From Hyphomicrobium sp. CS1GBMeth3 (lineage in GTDB: Bacteria > Pseudomonadota > Alphaproteobacteria > Rhizobiales > Hyphomicrobiaceae), in contig NZ_FPHO01000003.1 of the NCBI RefSeq assembly GCF_900117455.1, positions 806,001 to 870,000 of the forward strand: a DNA stretch of 64,000 nt. The letters run 5' to 3'. This document shows, in pieces, positions 18,011 to 27,500 of this stretch. Under the pieces are notes generated by a model. That model was not told the origin of the DNA and did no database searches. It saw only the letters and a list, made by a program, of their open reading frames with translations. Each line of letters begins with the position of its first letter. The stretch's first letter is position 1. Made by a program: the position numbers and the translations under genes.

Positions 18011-19027
18011 ATGCAGAAAGCAATCGGCCAGGACGGCATAGACTTCGCGGTCATCATTCCGACCTTCAACCGCGCGGACACCATCGACGAAGCAATCTCC
18101 AGCGTGCTGCGGCAGACGCATCCCGCTAAAGAGATCATCGTCGTCGACGATGGCTCGACCGACGATACCGTGCGCCGCCTGACGGAGATGGATCATCCGT
18201 TGATCAAGGTGCTCGTCAATGAGCGTAACATGGGTGCCACCGCCTCGCGAAACCGCGGCGCGCGCGCTGCAACGGCCGAATGGATCGCGTTCCTCGACAG
18301 CGACGACACATGGCACCCGGAGAAGCTCGCCGCCGAAAGCACTCTCATTGCCTCCGAGCGAAGTGATATCGTCGCCGTGGCCGCCAACCACCGCCTCGTC
18401 ATCGACGGTCGGGCAGGCGCCTCCTCCACCGCGAAGGAGTTCGTCGCCGATGTCGCAACCAAGCTCCGCACCGAGAACTTCCTCGGCACCTGCTCCTGCA
18501 TGACCGCGCGCCGCGAACCTTTTCTCGCCATCGGCGGCTTCGACGAGCACCTGAAGTCCTGCCAGGACTGGGACGTCTGGCTACGCATGGCCGAAACCGG
18601 ACGCATCGCGATCTCAAAACCCGCGCATGTGTTCTACCGCCTGAACACGCGCGACTGCATCTCGACCGACGGCCGGAAACGACAATCCGGCCACCTGCAC
18701 ATCTGGAAGTCGCATATTCGCCGGGGCCGCGAGTTCCGCGGCGATCGCACGAGCCTCGCTCTGACGTTTGCCGATCTCTGCCACAATCGGCACAAGCGCC
18801 GGTCCTTCCGAAAGCTATGCCGCTACGCGTTGAAACGGGAGCCGCGCCGGTTTCGCCAGATAGGCGCCATGCTCTGGCACGGCTCGACGGCGCAAGATTA
18901 CCTGACCTACCGCCGCCGTATGGAGCAGACCCTCGATTTCATGCAGCGGTTGCGGAGCTCCATCGGCTTGCGGCGCTCCGGATCCGCCCCACGCACCCGC
19001 GAAGCAACGGCGGTTACACCTGCTTAG
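18011..19027 (+). CDS. GT2 family glycosyltransferase
   Basis: A 338-aa GT-A fold enzyme. FAVIIPTFNRADTIDEAISSVLRQ opens the nucleotide-binding domain, IIVVDDGSTDDT binds UDP, and FLDSDDTWHPEK holds the DxD-type metal motif; ACC-side QDWDVWLRMAE supplies the ED-like catalytic loop. The C-terminal 120 residues are basic and probably membrane-associated. It starts 44 bases after the export gene, so the two are likely cotranscribed. Its 3' end overlaps the convergent flippase gene by 14 bases. Confidence 0.88.
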   Translation: MQKAIGQDGIDFAVIIPTFNRADTIDEAISSVLRQTHPAKEIIVVDDGSTDDTVRRLTEMDHPLIKVLVNERNMGATASRNRGARAATAEWIAFLDSDDTWHPEKLAAESTLIASERSDIVAVAANHRLVIDGRAGASSTAKEFVADVATKLRTENFLGTCSCMTARREPFLAIGGFDEHLKSCQDWDVWLRMAETGRIAISKPAHVFYRLNTRDCISTDGRKRQSGHLHIWKSHIRRGREFRGDRTSLALTFADLCHNRHKRRSFRKLCRYALKREPRRFRQIGAMLWHGSTAQDYLTYRRRMEQTLDFMQRLRSSIGLRRSGSAPRTREATAVTPA

Positions 19028-20525
19028 CAAGGCGCGTACGGAGGAATTCGGCGTTCCGGAAAAGATAAGCGCGCTTCTCCGCAAAGAGCATCAAGGCTCC
19101 GAGATAGACGGCATAACCGAGCACCGCCAGCGCCCCACATGTGAAAATGTTTCCCGCGTCGACCTGAAACTTGAGCGCGAAGAGCGCGGCGGCTGCCACC
19201 AGCGTGGCCAACGCATGCGGAGCCGCCATCACATAAAGATCCCGCGCGCTGACAGGACCCTCACGTCCTGCACTCGCCCAGATGACGGGCAAGCGCACGA
19301 CATAGTCCGAAATCGCATAGGCGGCTGCCACACCCACCGGCCCCCAGGGCATACCCGCAACGAACGCTGCAACGGTGGTCACGGCGCCGAAGAGCCCTAA
19401 TCGAAAGAAAGCGCCGCCGCGTCCCTGGCTGATATAGAGCCAGCCGACGGTAGACGTCATCACCTGATGCAGACCCGCGATGCCAAGCCAGACGAAGATC
19501 GGCGCCGATGCGACCCAGCGCTCGCCGAGCAATAGCCGGAAGACCTCTTCAGCATAGATCGTGGCGAACAGAATGGCTGGCTGCGTTGCGAGCAGCAGGA
19601 TCGATACGCACTCCATATAGGAGCGCCTGTACCGCTCCGGATCCGAAAGGTTTCGCGACAGCAGCGGAATCATGACCCGCCCGATCGGCGCATGGATTTG
19701 CGATAGCGGGAACAGCAACAAGCGGTACGCCCGATCATAAAATCCGAGCGAGATGTCACCGAAATATTTGCCGATGAGAACTTTGTCGGCGTTGCGCGAA
19801 AAATAGTTGGCGAGATTGAAGCCAGTGACGCCCGACCCGAACCCGACCATGGCCCGCGTCTCCCGATCGAACGTCGCCTTTCCGGGACGAAACCCGCTGC
19901 CGACCCAGCAGCCGACCAGCATCACCAGCGATGAGGCACAGGCTGCCGCATAAAGCGCCCAGTAGCTCTCGAACTGCCAGGCAAGCACAACGCCCACCAC
20001 GAAACTGGCGCCAGCCGCCACCGCATCGACGAGCGCAAGCCGCCCAAAGCGCATATGGCGATTGAGAAGCGCGAACGGCACGGCCTGAATGCCTGTGGCG
20101 ATAATCGGCACCGCGAATGCCGCCATGAGGCCTTCGAGCCTCTGATCTCCGAAAAAGCGCGCCACCGCCGGACCACTGAGGGCGAGCAGCGCCGCCAGCG
20201 CGACACCAAGACCAACCGCGATCCAGAACAGGGCATTCAACTGCCCTTGCGTAATCTTGTCCCGTTGCACGACGGCTTGCGTGGCGCCGAGATCCTGGAT
20301 CATCGTCACCAGTGCCGTTACCGTCATCACCATTGCGATGAGGCCGAAATCCGACGGCGCCAGAAGCCTCGCCGAGACAACGGTGAATGCGAAGCCGATG
20401 CCGACGCGCCACGCCTGCGCCGCGCCCATGACGAAGACATTGCGCGCCGTCTCGCCCCGCGAGCCGTTCGAAACGGGATCGGGGAGTGCGCCCGCTCCGG
20501 GCGCTTCGGGTTGGCTCTGCTTCAC
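19014..20525 (-). CDS. Polysaccharide flippase, WzxC-like
   Basis: A 503-aa MOP-superfamily transporter of the WzxC/AmsL branch. It has 12-14 helices with ARNVFVMGAAQAWRVGIGFAFTVVSARLLAPSDFGLIAMV near the N-terminus (quoted in part) and NLANYFSRNADKVLIGKYFG and LGFYDRAYRLLLFPLSQIHAPIG in the middle, both typical of this branch. It should flip the lipid-linked repeat unit of this locus. The GTG start at 20525 overlaps the stop of the phosphoribosyltransferase gene (GTGA), indicating coupling. It is the second flippase of the window and only distantly like the one at 3.9 kb. Confidence 0.9.
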   Translation of the reverse strand: MKQSQPEAPGAGALPDPVSNGSRGETARNVFVMGAAQAWRVGIGFAFTVVSARLLAPSDFGLIAMVMTVTALVTMIQDLGATQAVVQRDKITQGQLNALFWIAVGLGVALAALLALSGPAVARFFGDQRLEGLMAAFAVPIIATGIQAVPFALLNRHMRFGRLALVDAVAAGASFVVGVVLAWQFESYWALYAAACASSLVMLVGCWVGSGFRPGKATFDRETRAMVGFGSGVTGFNLANYFSRNADKVLIGKYFGDISLGFYDRAYRLLLFPLSQIHAPIGRVMIPLLSRNLSDPERYRRSYMECVSILLLATQPAILFATIYAEEVFRLLLGERWVASAPIFVWLGIAGLHQVMTSTVGWLYISQGRGGAFFRLGLFGAVTTVAAFVAGMPWGPVGVAAAYAISDYVVRLPVIWASAGREGPVSARDLYVMAAPHALATLVAAAALFALKFQVDAGNIFTCGALAVLGYAVYLGALMLFAEKRAYLFRNAEFLRTRLAKQV

Positions 20526-21574
20526 GCGCGGCCGCCGGGCCTCGCTTGGCCGCGGCGGCTCAGCGTTCTGAGCGCATCATAGACTTTGGGACTGACAGTG
20601 GAGCGCAGCGCACTGCCGACGACCTGCCGCGCGAGCGACGTCGGCGAGCCGGGCTCCGCTCGATACCGCGCGGGTAGTGTGCGAACGCGTTGCGCGAGGG
20701 CCAGCGGAGACAGCGGTTCAGGCGTGAACAACTCCTGCGAACCCAGAGATAGCACCGGCTTTCCGGCAAGACGGCAGATCTCACGCGCCTGCTCCCGCTC
20801 ACTCTCGATGAAAAGCAGCGCACCCGTCGTGCGGCTATAGACCTCCGCCTTGAAGGATCCGTGGCTGCCCGCCTTGAGACGCGCTTCCCGCGACGGAAGA
20901 TCGAGCATATGTAGCTCGCCGTACTCGATGCCGCGTTTCGCGAGCCACGCCTCGGTTTCCTTGCGGTACTTCTCAAGCCGGCTCGTCACCAGCCAGCCGA
21001 TACGCCGAGTCGGCGTGTGAAACGGCGGCGCATTGAGAAGGAACTTCAGGTAGCGCTCGCCGTCGTCGTTCTCATCATCGCTCGGGTCGGAGCACAGCAC
21101 GCCATCGATGTCGACGCAGCAACGCGCCAGCATGTTGTGGTGCATGACGTTCCATTGGAACAGGCGCGGCTGCGGCACCACCTTGAGCGTGATGTCGACC
21201 CCGTCGCACTCAGGCGCCGTGCCGTAGACGACACAGAAGCTGAAGGCCACGCCGGGGTGTTCAGACGTGAGCCGGGCCCTTGCGTCGCGTACCGACTGCC
21301 CCGTGTCGGCGCTGTCATCGACCACAAGTACGCGCCGCGCCCGCCGAGGATCGGAATCGAACAACTCACGGCGACGCGTCCTGCCCGTCGAAAGAATGCG
21401 CCCTGCGAGAAACCCTTCGACGTCCGTCGCCGGCACGTTGAGGGCAAGCGCGAGCAGCGTGCCGGCAAGCAAGCCGCTTCTCGGAATGCCGATGACGAGG
21501 TCCACATCCGGGGGAAGAAGTGGCAGACCCGAGATGATGTCGTCATTGAGATCGGCAACGGATCGATAGTGCAT
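20522..21574 (-). CDS. Phosphoribosyltransferase-HAD fusion protein
   Basis: A 350-aa two-domain protein. The N-terminal part (1-140) is a type I phosphoribosyltransferase: DLVIGIPRSGLLAG and the PRPP-binding loop VLVVDDSADTGQS (82-94). The C-terminal part begins with CCVDIDGVLC, where Asp155 and Asp157 form HAD motif I, followed by a DxxDDxxRY segment and VTSRLEKYRKET, the HAD motif II region. ATG 21574 is chosen for its GGAGGT five bases upstream; the 70-codon extension runs over the neighbouring gene region. It sits between an initiating transferase and a flippase. A combined PRPP transfer and phosphatase step in making an unusual sugar or a nucleotide is possible; the substrate is unknown. 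Confidence 0.75.
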   Translation of the reverse strand: MHYRSVADLNDDIISGLPLLPPDVDLVIGIPRSGLLAGTLLALALNVPATDVEGFLAGRILSTGRTRRRELFDSDPRRARRVLVVDDSADTGQSVRDARARLTSEHPGVAFSFCVVYGTAPECDGVDITLKVVPQPRLFQWNVMHHNMLARCCVDIDGVLCSDPSDDENDDGERYLKFLLNAPPFHTPTRRIGWLVTSRLEKYRKETEAWLAKRGIEYGELHMLDLPSREARLKAGSHGSFKAEVYSRTTGALLFIESEREQAREICRLAGKPVLSLGSQELFTPEPLSPLALAQRVRTLPARYRAEPGSPTSLARQVVGSALRSTVSPKVYDALRTLSRRGQARPGGRA

Positions 21575-21620
21575 CGAGACCTCCGCGGCCCGGATCCGGG
21601 CTCCGTTGTTGTGTGTCCGA

Positions 21621-22343
21621 TCAGTTTCCGGTGCCGCGCAGTACTTCAGTCCGAAACGTGGTCCACAAGATGCGAAGGTCGAGAAGCAGCGACCAGTTCT
21701 CGGTGTAGGCGATATCGTACGCGATGCGCGCCCGCGCGAACTTGGCGTCAGTCGTGCTTCCCCGGAGCTCGTTGATTTGCGCAAGCCCCGTCATGCCTGG
21801 CCGCATGCGGTGACGCTCGAAGTAGGTCGGCACCAGCATTTCGTACGGCATGCCGCCCGCCAGCATGCCCGGCACGTGGGGGCGCGGGCCCACCAGGGAC
21901 ATATCTCCCCGCAGCACATTGATAAGCTGCGGAAGCTCATCCAGGTTCGTGCGCCGCAGGAAACGCCCGAGCGGCGTCACACGCGGATCGGCATCCCGCG
22001 TTTGTTTGACACCGGTCACGTCCATGTCGCCGACATACATCGTGCGGAACTTGAGGATGGGAAAAAGATCGCTGTTCAGTCCGTAGCGCTGCTGCCGAAA
22101 AAATATCGGCCCCGACGAGGTCAGCTTGATCGCAAGCGCGACCGCGGCCAGCACGGGCGACAACGCGAGCAACAGCGCCGACGAAACGAAGATATCCGTC
22201 GCGCGCTTGATCGCGTGCGCGATGCCAACGCTCGCCTCTGGAATTGAAGCATCAAAAGTGATGGTGCCGGTGGGGGTAGGTGACGGCCGGAAGCTCTGCA
22301 GTCCGGAATACATTCTGCGCTTGGCGATACTCAACACAGACAT
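21621..22343 (-). CDS. Bacterial sugar transferase (initiating)
   Basis: About 240 aa from ATG 22343 (AGAGGGG upstream). It has one N-terminal membrane helix ([19 protein letters not shown]) followed by the catalytic domain: [33 protein letters not shown] and [17 protein letters not shown]. This is the short form of polyprenyl-phosphate sugar-1-phosphate transferase (PssA/ExoY-like), lacking the N-terminal half of WcaJ. It would load the first sugar of this locus's repeat unit onto undecaprenyl phosphate. It is the first gene of a leftward set with the PRTase-HAD and flippase. Confidence 0.92.
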   Translation of the reverse strand: MSVLSIAKRRMYSGLQSFRPSPTPTGTITFDASIPEASVGIAHAIKRATDIFVSSALLLALSPVLAAVALAIKLTSSGPIFFRQQRYGLNSDLFPILKFRTMYVGDMDVTGVKQTRDADPRVTPLGRFLRRTNLDELPQLINVLRGDMSLVGPRPHVPGMLAGGMPYEMLVPTYFERHRMRPGMTGLAQINELRGSTTDAKFARARIAYDIAYTENWSLLLDLRILWTTFRTEVLRGTGN

Positions 22344-22598
22344 GAGACCCCTCTTTCTGCCGCTGAACATACGTCGGCTGGGTGCGCACGCCGATGTTGC
22401 GTCGCACTATGGGCTCAATAAGGTGGCGGCGAGCTGAAAAGTTCCAATGCTTGAAGGAGTCAAATGTGAGCTGTTTCGCCGCAGCGCAGAAGCGTGCTAA
22501 CCGGATTTGTGGGCTAAACTAATCGCCGTTGCGCAACGCGGGCTTCGCACACGCAACAAAGACGGGAACCAACCCGCCCAGGCCACGTTGCGCGTTTC
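22344..22598. promoter_or_regulatory. Divergent promoter region with short palindrome
   Basis: About 255 bases separate the leftward sugar transferase from the rightward co-polymerase, so both promoters must lie here. The only distinct element is a perfect 12-base palindrome, CGTTGCGCAACG, at 22527-22538. It is a candidate operator; no regulator can be assigned and no other feature is seen. Confidence 0.35.
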
Positions 22599-24308
22599 AT
22601 GTCGAGGCCCGTATTTTTAGGAGAAATGAGCAGAATTGTGCGCCGCACCACCGCGGTGCGCGAGCTCAGTAGCTCCCCAACAACGCCGTTGCCTCTGCTC
22701 GAGGCGCTGCGATGGCGCAAGGCAACGATCTTGTCTTGGATCATCATCGGTCTTGCCGTGACCGCGGCGGGGCTTCTGCTCGTGCGGCCGCGCTATACCG
22801 CAACCTCCAACCTTTTGCTCGGAGTGAGTTCGGTCGGCGTCGTAAACGGCGGCACGTCACTCCTCGACAGTCAGGTCGAAAACCAGCTCGAAACGCTGAG
22901 AGGCGACGGTCTCACACGCTCGGTCGTCGACAAGCTCGGCCTTTGGAACGATGCTGAATTTGCCTGTGTCGATGGCGGGCTCCAACGGATCTTTGCCACC
23001 ACGACGACGAATACCTGCAAAAAGACAGCGACATCATCCCCCGATAAAGAAGCCGTCCTCGCGCACTTCAAAGATGCGACTTCGATCAAACGGGTCGGCC
23101 AAAGCTTCGTGGCCGACGTCTCGTTCACGTCGGGAGATCCGGAGAAAGCGGCACGGGTCGCCAATGCTCTCGCGGCGGCTTATGTCGATTATCGGGCAAA
23201 CATCCAGAAGCGCGGTATCGAGCAGACCGGAGCGCGCCTGGAAGGCCAGATCACGCGGCTTCGCGAGAAGTCTGCCGCCGCTTCCGCGGCGATCGACAAG
23301 CTGAAGGACACCGCTCAGCCGGATCAAGCGCCCCCCGACGACCAGGTGCGCGCGCTGACGACGCAGTCTCAAGCCTATCGCTCCCTTTATCGATCTCTGG
23401 TCGAACGCTACGCGAGGTCGGTCCATGAGCACGCGTCTCCCGTCTCCGAGGCGAAACTCGTCAGCGAGGCCAGCGCACCGACGCGGTGGAGCACGCCCAA
23501 CGTTCCGCTCGCCTTGCTGCTCGGTGCCTGCGCTGGAGGCCTGATCGGCTTAGCTGCCGCCGTGCGCAAGGAATATGTCGCGCGGCCGATCCGGTCTCTG
23601 GAGCAGATCGAGCAGAATGTCGGCGTCCCGGCCTTGGGCATCGTGCCCGTCGTGCAGGGGCGCCGCCTTCTCCCACAATCGCATCAGATGCTGCCTCTGC
23701 TGCTGCACGATCGCGGCGACGCCTTGCGGGGCATCCGCATTGCCGTCAACGAGCTTTCTCCGCCCAGTACCTGTGTAATCGGTGTCGTGTCGGCCCATCC
23801 CGGCGAAGGGAAATCGACCATTGCCTTCAACCTCGCGGTCCTGGAAGCTGAAAGCGGCAAGCGCGTCCTACTGATCGACGCCAACCTTCGCCGCCCCTCC
23901 ATCGGCAGGGCTTTGCCGCGCGGGACACTGCTTCCACCATTGGAAGGCCGCGCCCAGCTGTCGGATTCGGTCACGCGCAACGAGCTGGGGTTCGATCTCT
24001 TGGGCGAATGCTCACCCGAGCCGCCTCAGCATCCGGCTGTCCTCCTCGGGTCCCCCGCCATGCGCGAGTTGATCACCTCCGCGCGCGATCTTTACGACTG
24101 CGTCGTCTGCGACCTGCCGAATGTGCTCGGCCATGCCGACGTGCAGGCAGCGGCCGATGCCTTCGACGCGTTGGTTCTGGTCACGGAATGGGGCCGCACG
24201 CCCTCGGCAGCCGCCACGCGTGCCGCGCTTAAATCAACGGTGATTTCCGAGCGATTGGTGGGCGTGATTATCAACAAGGCACCACTCGGAAGCAACGTCA
24301 TGTCCTAA
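22599..24308 (+). CDS. Chain-length determinant/BY-kinase-like protein 2
   Basis: A 569-aa paralogue of the protein at 14.4-16.2 kb. Helices near 44-62 and 302-322 flank a periplasmic coiled coil. The P-loop domain has Walker A (SAHPGEGKST, 398-407), Walker A' (LLIDANLR, 424-431) and Walker B (YDCVVCDLPN, 499-508). It should control polymer length together with the export protein. As in the paralogue, no C-terminal tyrosine cluster exists (end LGSNVMS). A start at 22626 is possible, but its AGGAG is only 2 bases away, so the first ATG is kept. It leads the rightward operon of glycosyltransferase, polymerase and hydrolase genes. Confidence 0.88.
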   Translation: MSRPVFLGEMSRIVRRTTAVRELSSSPTTPLPLLEALRWRKATILSWIIIGLAVTAAGLLLVRPRYTATSNLLLGVSSVGVVNGGTSLLDSQVENQLETLRGDGLTRSVVDKLGLWNDAEFACVDGGLQRIFATTTTNTCKKTATSSPDKEAVLAHFKDATSIKRVGQSFVADVSFTSGDPEKAARVANALAAAYVDYRANIQKRGIEQTGARLEGQITRLREKSAAASAAIDKLKDTAQPDQAPPDDQVRALTTQSQAYRSLYRSLVERYARSVHEHASPVSEAKLVSEASAPTRWSTPNVPLALLLGACAGGLIGLAAAVRKEYVARPIRSLEQIEQNVGVPALGIVPVVQGRRLLPQSHQMLPLLLHDRGDALRGIRIAVNELSPPSTCVIGVVSAHPGEGKSTIAFNLAVLEAESGKRVLLIDANLRRPSIGRALPRGTLLPPLEGRAQLSDSVTRNELGFDLLGECSPEPPQHPAVLLGSPAMRELITSARDLYDCVVCDLPNVLGHADVQAAADAFDALVLVTEWGRTPSAAATRAALKSTVISERLVGVIINKAPLGSNVMS

Positions 24309-24336
24309 GGAAACCGGCATCAGAAAAGGGGTCTCA

Positions 24337-26187
24337 ATGCGCGTTTTGCACGTCGTACGCCAGTTTCACCCCGCGGTGGGCGGCCTCGAGGCGGTTGTGC
24401 ATGCCTTGAGCGTTGCGCAGCGACGCGCAGGCATCGAAGCCGACGTTCTGACACTCGACCGCGAGTTTTCAAATCCCCGCGACAAGCTTCCCGCGAGCGA
24501 TGTCGTCGACGGCGTTCCTGTGCGCCGCATTGCCTACGTCGGCTCGACACGCTATCCGATCGCGCCGAAAGTGCTCGCACACCTGAAGCCATACGATCTG
24601 ATCCACGTGCACGGCGTGGACTTTTTTTGCGACTACCTCGCCCTGATGGCGCCGTTCCATCGCAAGCCGCTCGTGCTGACAACGCACGGCGGTTTCTTCC
24701 ACACCGACTTTGCCCGTAACCTCAAGCGCGTCTATTTCAACACCGTCACGCGAACGATGCTCAGACGTTACCGGCGCGTGTTCGCCTGCAGCGCCTCCGA
24801 CGCGGACACGTTCCGCGCCATCGCCGCCGACCGCGTGCAACATATCGACAACGGCGTCGATATCGGAAAGTTCGCCGGCGCCGGATCTCCCGTTGCACGC
24901 CCCTCGCTCGTCTATTTCGGGCGCATCGCGACTCACAAAGGCCTCGAGCACGTACTCGACGCGTTCGAGATCCTGCGCACGCGCATTCCAGCAGTCGAGT
25001 TGCAGATCATCGGCAACGACGCCGATGGCACGCTGATCCGCTTGCGCGCCAAGTACGAACGGCTGCTGCACGAGGGATCCGTCACGATCAAGACCGGCCT
25101 AAACGACGCCGAGATTGCGCGAACCTTGAGCGAGTGCAGCTTCTTCGTCAGTGCCTCCGAATACGAGGGCTTCGGCCTTGCGCTGGTCGAGGCGCTTTCG
25201 GCGGGCCTCGTACCCATCGTCAGCCCGATACCGAGCTTCAAGAAAATCATCTCGGACGCAGGCGTCGGGCACATCGTCGATTTCTCCGATCCAGCGCAAG
25301 CCGCGGACGCAATGGCGTCCGCCATCACGGCTTCAACGAGCCGTTACGACGAGCTGCGCACCAAAGCGATGGCGTCGGTCGAGCCCTACGGTTGGCAGGG
25401 AACCGAGCAACGCTTCCGCGAGGCGTACGAAGCAATCCTCGGAATTCAACGGCGAACCTTGCTTGGCGTCAACTTCCAGCCCATGACACGCTCCGAAGCG
25501 GTGCAGAAGATCGACACTGAATTCGAGCGCGGACAGCCTCTGCACGTTGCCTTTGCCAACGCCCACACGCTGACGCTGGCCCAGCGGGACACCGCCTTCC
25601 GTCGCACCTTGGACCGCTTCCTGGTGCTCAATGACGGCATCGGCGTCGACTTCGCGAGCAGGTTGAAATTCGGCAGGTCCTTCCCCGACAACCTGAACGG
25701 CACGGATTTCGTGCCCTATTACCTGAGCCGGACGAAACATCGGCTGCGCATCTTTCTCGTCGGCGCACGACCGGAGGTGGTGAGCGAAGCAGCGCGCCGC
25801 TTCGCCGTCACGTGGCCCCAGCATCAGATCATCGGCACCTGCGACGGCTATTTCCGCGACGAGGACCAGGTCGACGATCTCTGTCGCGTAATCAAGGAGG
25901 TGAAAGCAGACCTGCTTCTGGTCGGACTCGGCAATCCGCTACAGGAGATGTGGATCGCAAAACGCGGCGCAGCCACCGGCGTGCGCCTGCAGATGGGCGT
26001 CGGCGCGCTCTTCGATTTCACATCGGGCCGCGTGCCCCGCGCCCCGCCATGGGTCCGGCGCCTGCGCTGTGAATGGATGTATCGGCTGGCCTGCGAGCCG
26101 CGCCGGTTGTTCTCCCGCTATGTGGTAGGAGGCTTCCTGTTCATCCGCCACGTGCTTGGCGACCGCCGCATCGGACTTGCACCCTGA
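24337..26187 (+). CDS. GT4-GT26 bifunctional glycosyltransferase (GumH-GumM-like)
   Basis: A 616-aa fusion. Residues 1-365 are a GT4 enzyme: HVVRQFHPAVGGLEAVVHAL, VYFGRIATHKGLEHVLDAFE and SASEYEGFGLALVEALSAGLVPIVS (E-x7-E). Residues 375-600 are a WecG/TagA/CpsF (GT26) enzyme: NAHTLTLAQRD, VLNDGIGVDFASRLKFGR, NLNGTDFVPYYL with its catalytic Asp, and VGLGNPLQEMWI. In xanthan-type pathways these activities are separate proteins, GumH (mannosyl) and GumM (glucosyl). One polypeptide could add two successive sugars. The Shine-Dalgarno AAAGGGG precedes the ATG. Its stop overlaps the start of the polymerase gene by one base. Confidence 0.88.
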   Translation: MRVLHVVRQFHPAVGGLEAVVHALSVAQRRAGIEADVLTLDREFSNPRDKLPASDVVDGVPVRRIAYVGSTRYPIAPKVLAHLKPYDLIHVHGVDFFCDYLALMAPFHRKPLVLTTHGGFFHTDFARNLKRVYFNTVTRTMLRRYRRVFACSASDADTFRAIAADRVQHIDNGVDIGKFAGAGSPVARPSLVYFGRIATHKGLEHVLDAFEILRTRIPAVELQIIGNDADGTLIRLRAKYERLLHEGSVTIKTGLNDAEIARTLSECSFFVSASEYEGFGLALVEALSAGLVPIVSPIPSFKKIISDAGVGHIVDFSDPAQAADAMASAITASTSRYDELRTKAMASVEPYGWQGTEQRFREAYEAILGIQRRTLLGVNFQPMTRSEAVQKIDTEFERGQPLHVAFANAHTLTLAQRDTAFRRTLDRFLVLNDGIGVDFASRLKFGRSFPDNLNGTDFVPYYLSRTKHRLRIFLVGARPEVVSEAARRFAVTWPQHQIIGTCDGYFRDEDQVDDLCRVIKEVKADLLLVGLGNPLQEMWIAKRGAATGVRLQMGVGALFDFTSGRVPRAPPWVRRLRCEWMYRLACEPRRLFSRYVVGGFLFIRHVLGDRRIGLAP

Positions 26188-27500
26188 TGTGGGCGGTCGG
26201 CAGAGACAGCGTGTTCGTCTACCCGGCGACCTCGGCGCCGCCCGATATCGTGCGCTTCCGCTTGTTGCCAGCGCTGGTCCTGATCGCGAGCACCGCGTTC
26301 AACGCCGGGCTTTCCCTCGTCAACGGACACATCATGCCGGTGCCGACGGCACTCGTGATCGGAACCGAGGCTGCGCTCGTCTCTGCCGCCATGGGCCTCG
26401 CATTTCTGGCCTGGAGGCCACAGATGGCGCCGTCTCTCGCTATCATCGCGGCGCTGGCGCTGTTCGCCGTCTTTCGCGGCCTGCTGATGGTCCAACCGGA
26501 CCCGAAGCTCTTGCGCGACGTCATGCTGATTCCGGTATTCCTGATGCTCGGCATGGCCTTCGACGATCGCGGCCTGGTTCGCACGATCGTCGCCCTGCAT
26601 ACGCTCGTGTTCGCCGTGCTCTTGATCGAGGCGCTTGCCCCGCAGATGTACTCTGACTTGTTCCGCATTCAGGACTATTACATCACGACGCGCGGCAACA
26701 AGCTGGACGAATTTTACAATACCGATTCGGAGCTCTTCATCAGCGCAACGCGGCCCAACGAACGGTTCTTCTCCTTCGTCGACGCGCCGCGCCTATCCTC
26801 GATCTTTCTCGAGCCGGTTTCGCTCGGAAATTACTGCAGCATCATCACCGCCTTCGTCGGCGCCTGCTACCGGCGGCTCGGATTCGCGGCCTCTGCATAT
26901 CTCGCCGTCACCACCCTAGCGATGCTCGTCGGCTGCGACGGGCGACTCGCGACCGCGACTTGCGTCCTGCTCATCATTGTGTGCGTCATTGCAACCTGGC
27001 TGCCGCGGCAGACGGCGGTTCTGCATCTGCCGCTCGTGCTTGGTTTCGTATTCGCCGTCGTCATCGGCACCGGTCTGAAACCCGGCAACGACGATTTCCC
27101 CGGCCGATTGGCGCATACGGTCGCGCTTCTGCGCAACTATGACATTCCCGAATTCCTGGGGCTCTCCAACGAGTACTTGGGCAAGGCGATGGACGCCGGC
27201 GTAGCGTACCTGATCACGACGCAATCCCTGCTCGGGCTCATTATGCTTTGGGCCTACATCACGCTCGGCACGCGAGAAGATACGGATGAGCAGATACGTT
27301 TCACGCACGCGCTGTCTCTCTATTTGGCGTTGTCTATGATGGTCAGCTACTCGTTCCTGACCATCAAGACCGGAGCCTTGCTCTGGTTCATCCAGGGTTC
27401 ACTCCAGTCGACCCCCATACGCGCAATAAGCCGCAGGCTTTCGGACACGGAGGAGAGAAAGATGCTGTCTCCCAGGGAGGAAAGCTCATGGGCGAGATGA
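26187..27500 (+). CDS. Exopolysaccharide polymerase, GumE/Wzy-like
   Basis: About 437 aa from ATG 26187, which shares its A with the preceding TGA. It has 10-11 membrane helices with a long periplasmic part around residues 160-215 (RIQDYYITTRGNKLDEFYN, SATRPNERFFSFV, RLSSIFLEPVSLGNY). This arrangement resembles GumE and related polymerases rather than Wzy_C proteins; sequence conservation is low in this class, so the call also rests on position between the GT fusion and GT2. It would polymerise repeat units on the periplasmic side. Confidence 0.75.
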   Translation: MWAVGRDSVFVYPATSAPPDIVRFRLLPALVLIASTAFNAGLSLVNGHIMPVPTALVIGTEAALVSAAMGLAFLAWRPQMAPSLAIIAALALFAVFRGLLMVQPDPKLLRDVMLIPVFLMLGMAFDDRGLVRTIVALHTLVFAVLLIEALAPQMYSDLFRIQDYYITTRGNKLDEFYNTDSELFISATRPNERFFSFVDAPRLSSIFLEPVSLGNYCSIITAFVGACYRRLGFAASAYLAVTTLAMLVGCDGRLATATCVLLIIVCVIATWLPRQTAVLHLPLVLGFVFAVVIGTGLKPGNDDFPGRLAHTVALLRNYDIPEFLGLSNEYLGKAMDAGVAYLITTQSLLGLIMLWAYITLGTREDTDEQIRFTHALSLYLALSMMVSYSFLTIKTGALLWFIQGSLQSTPIRAISRRLSDTEERKMLSPREESSWAR

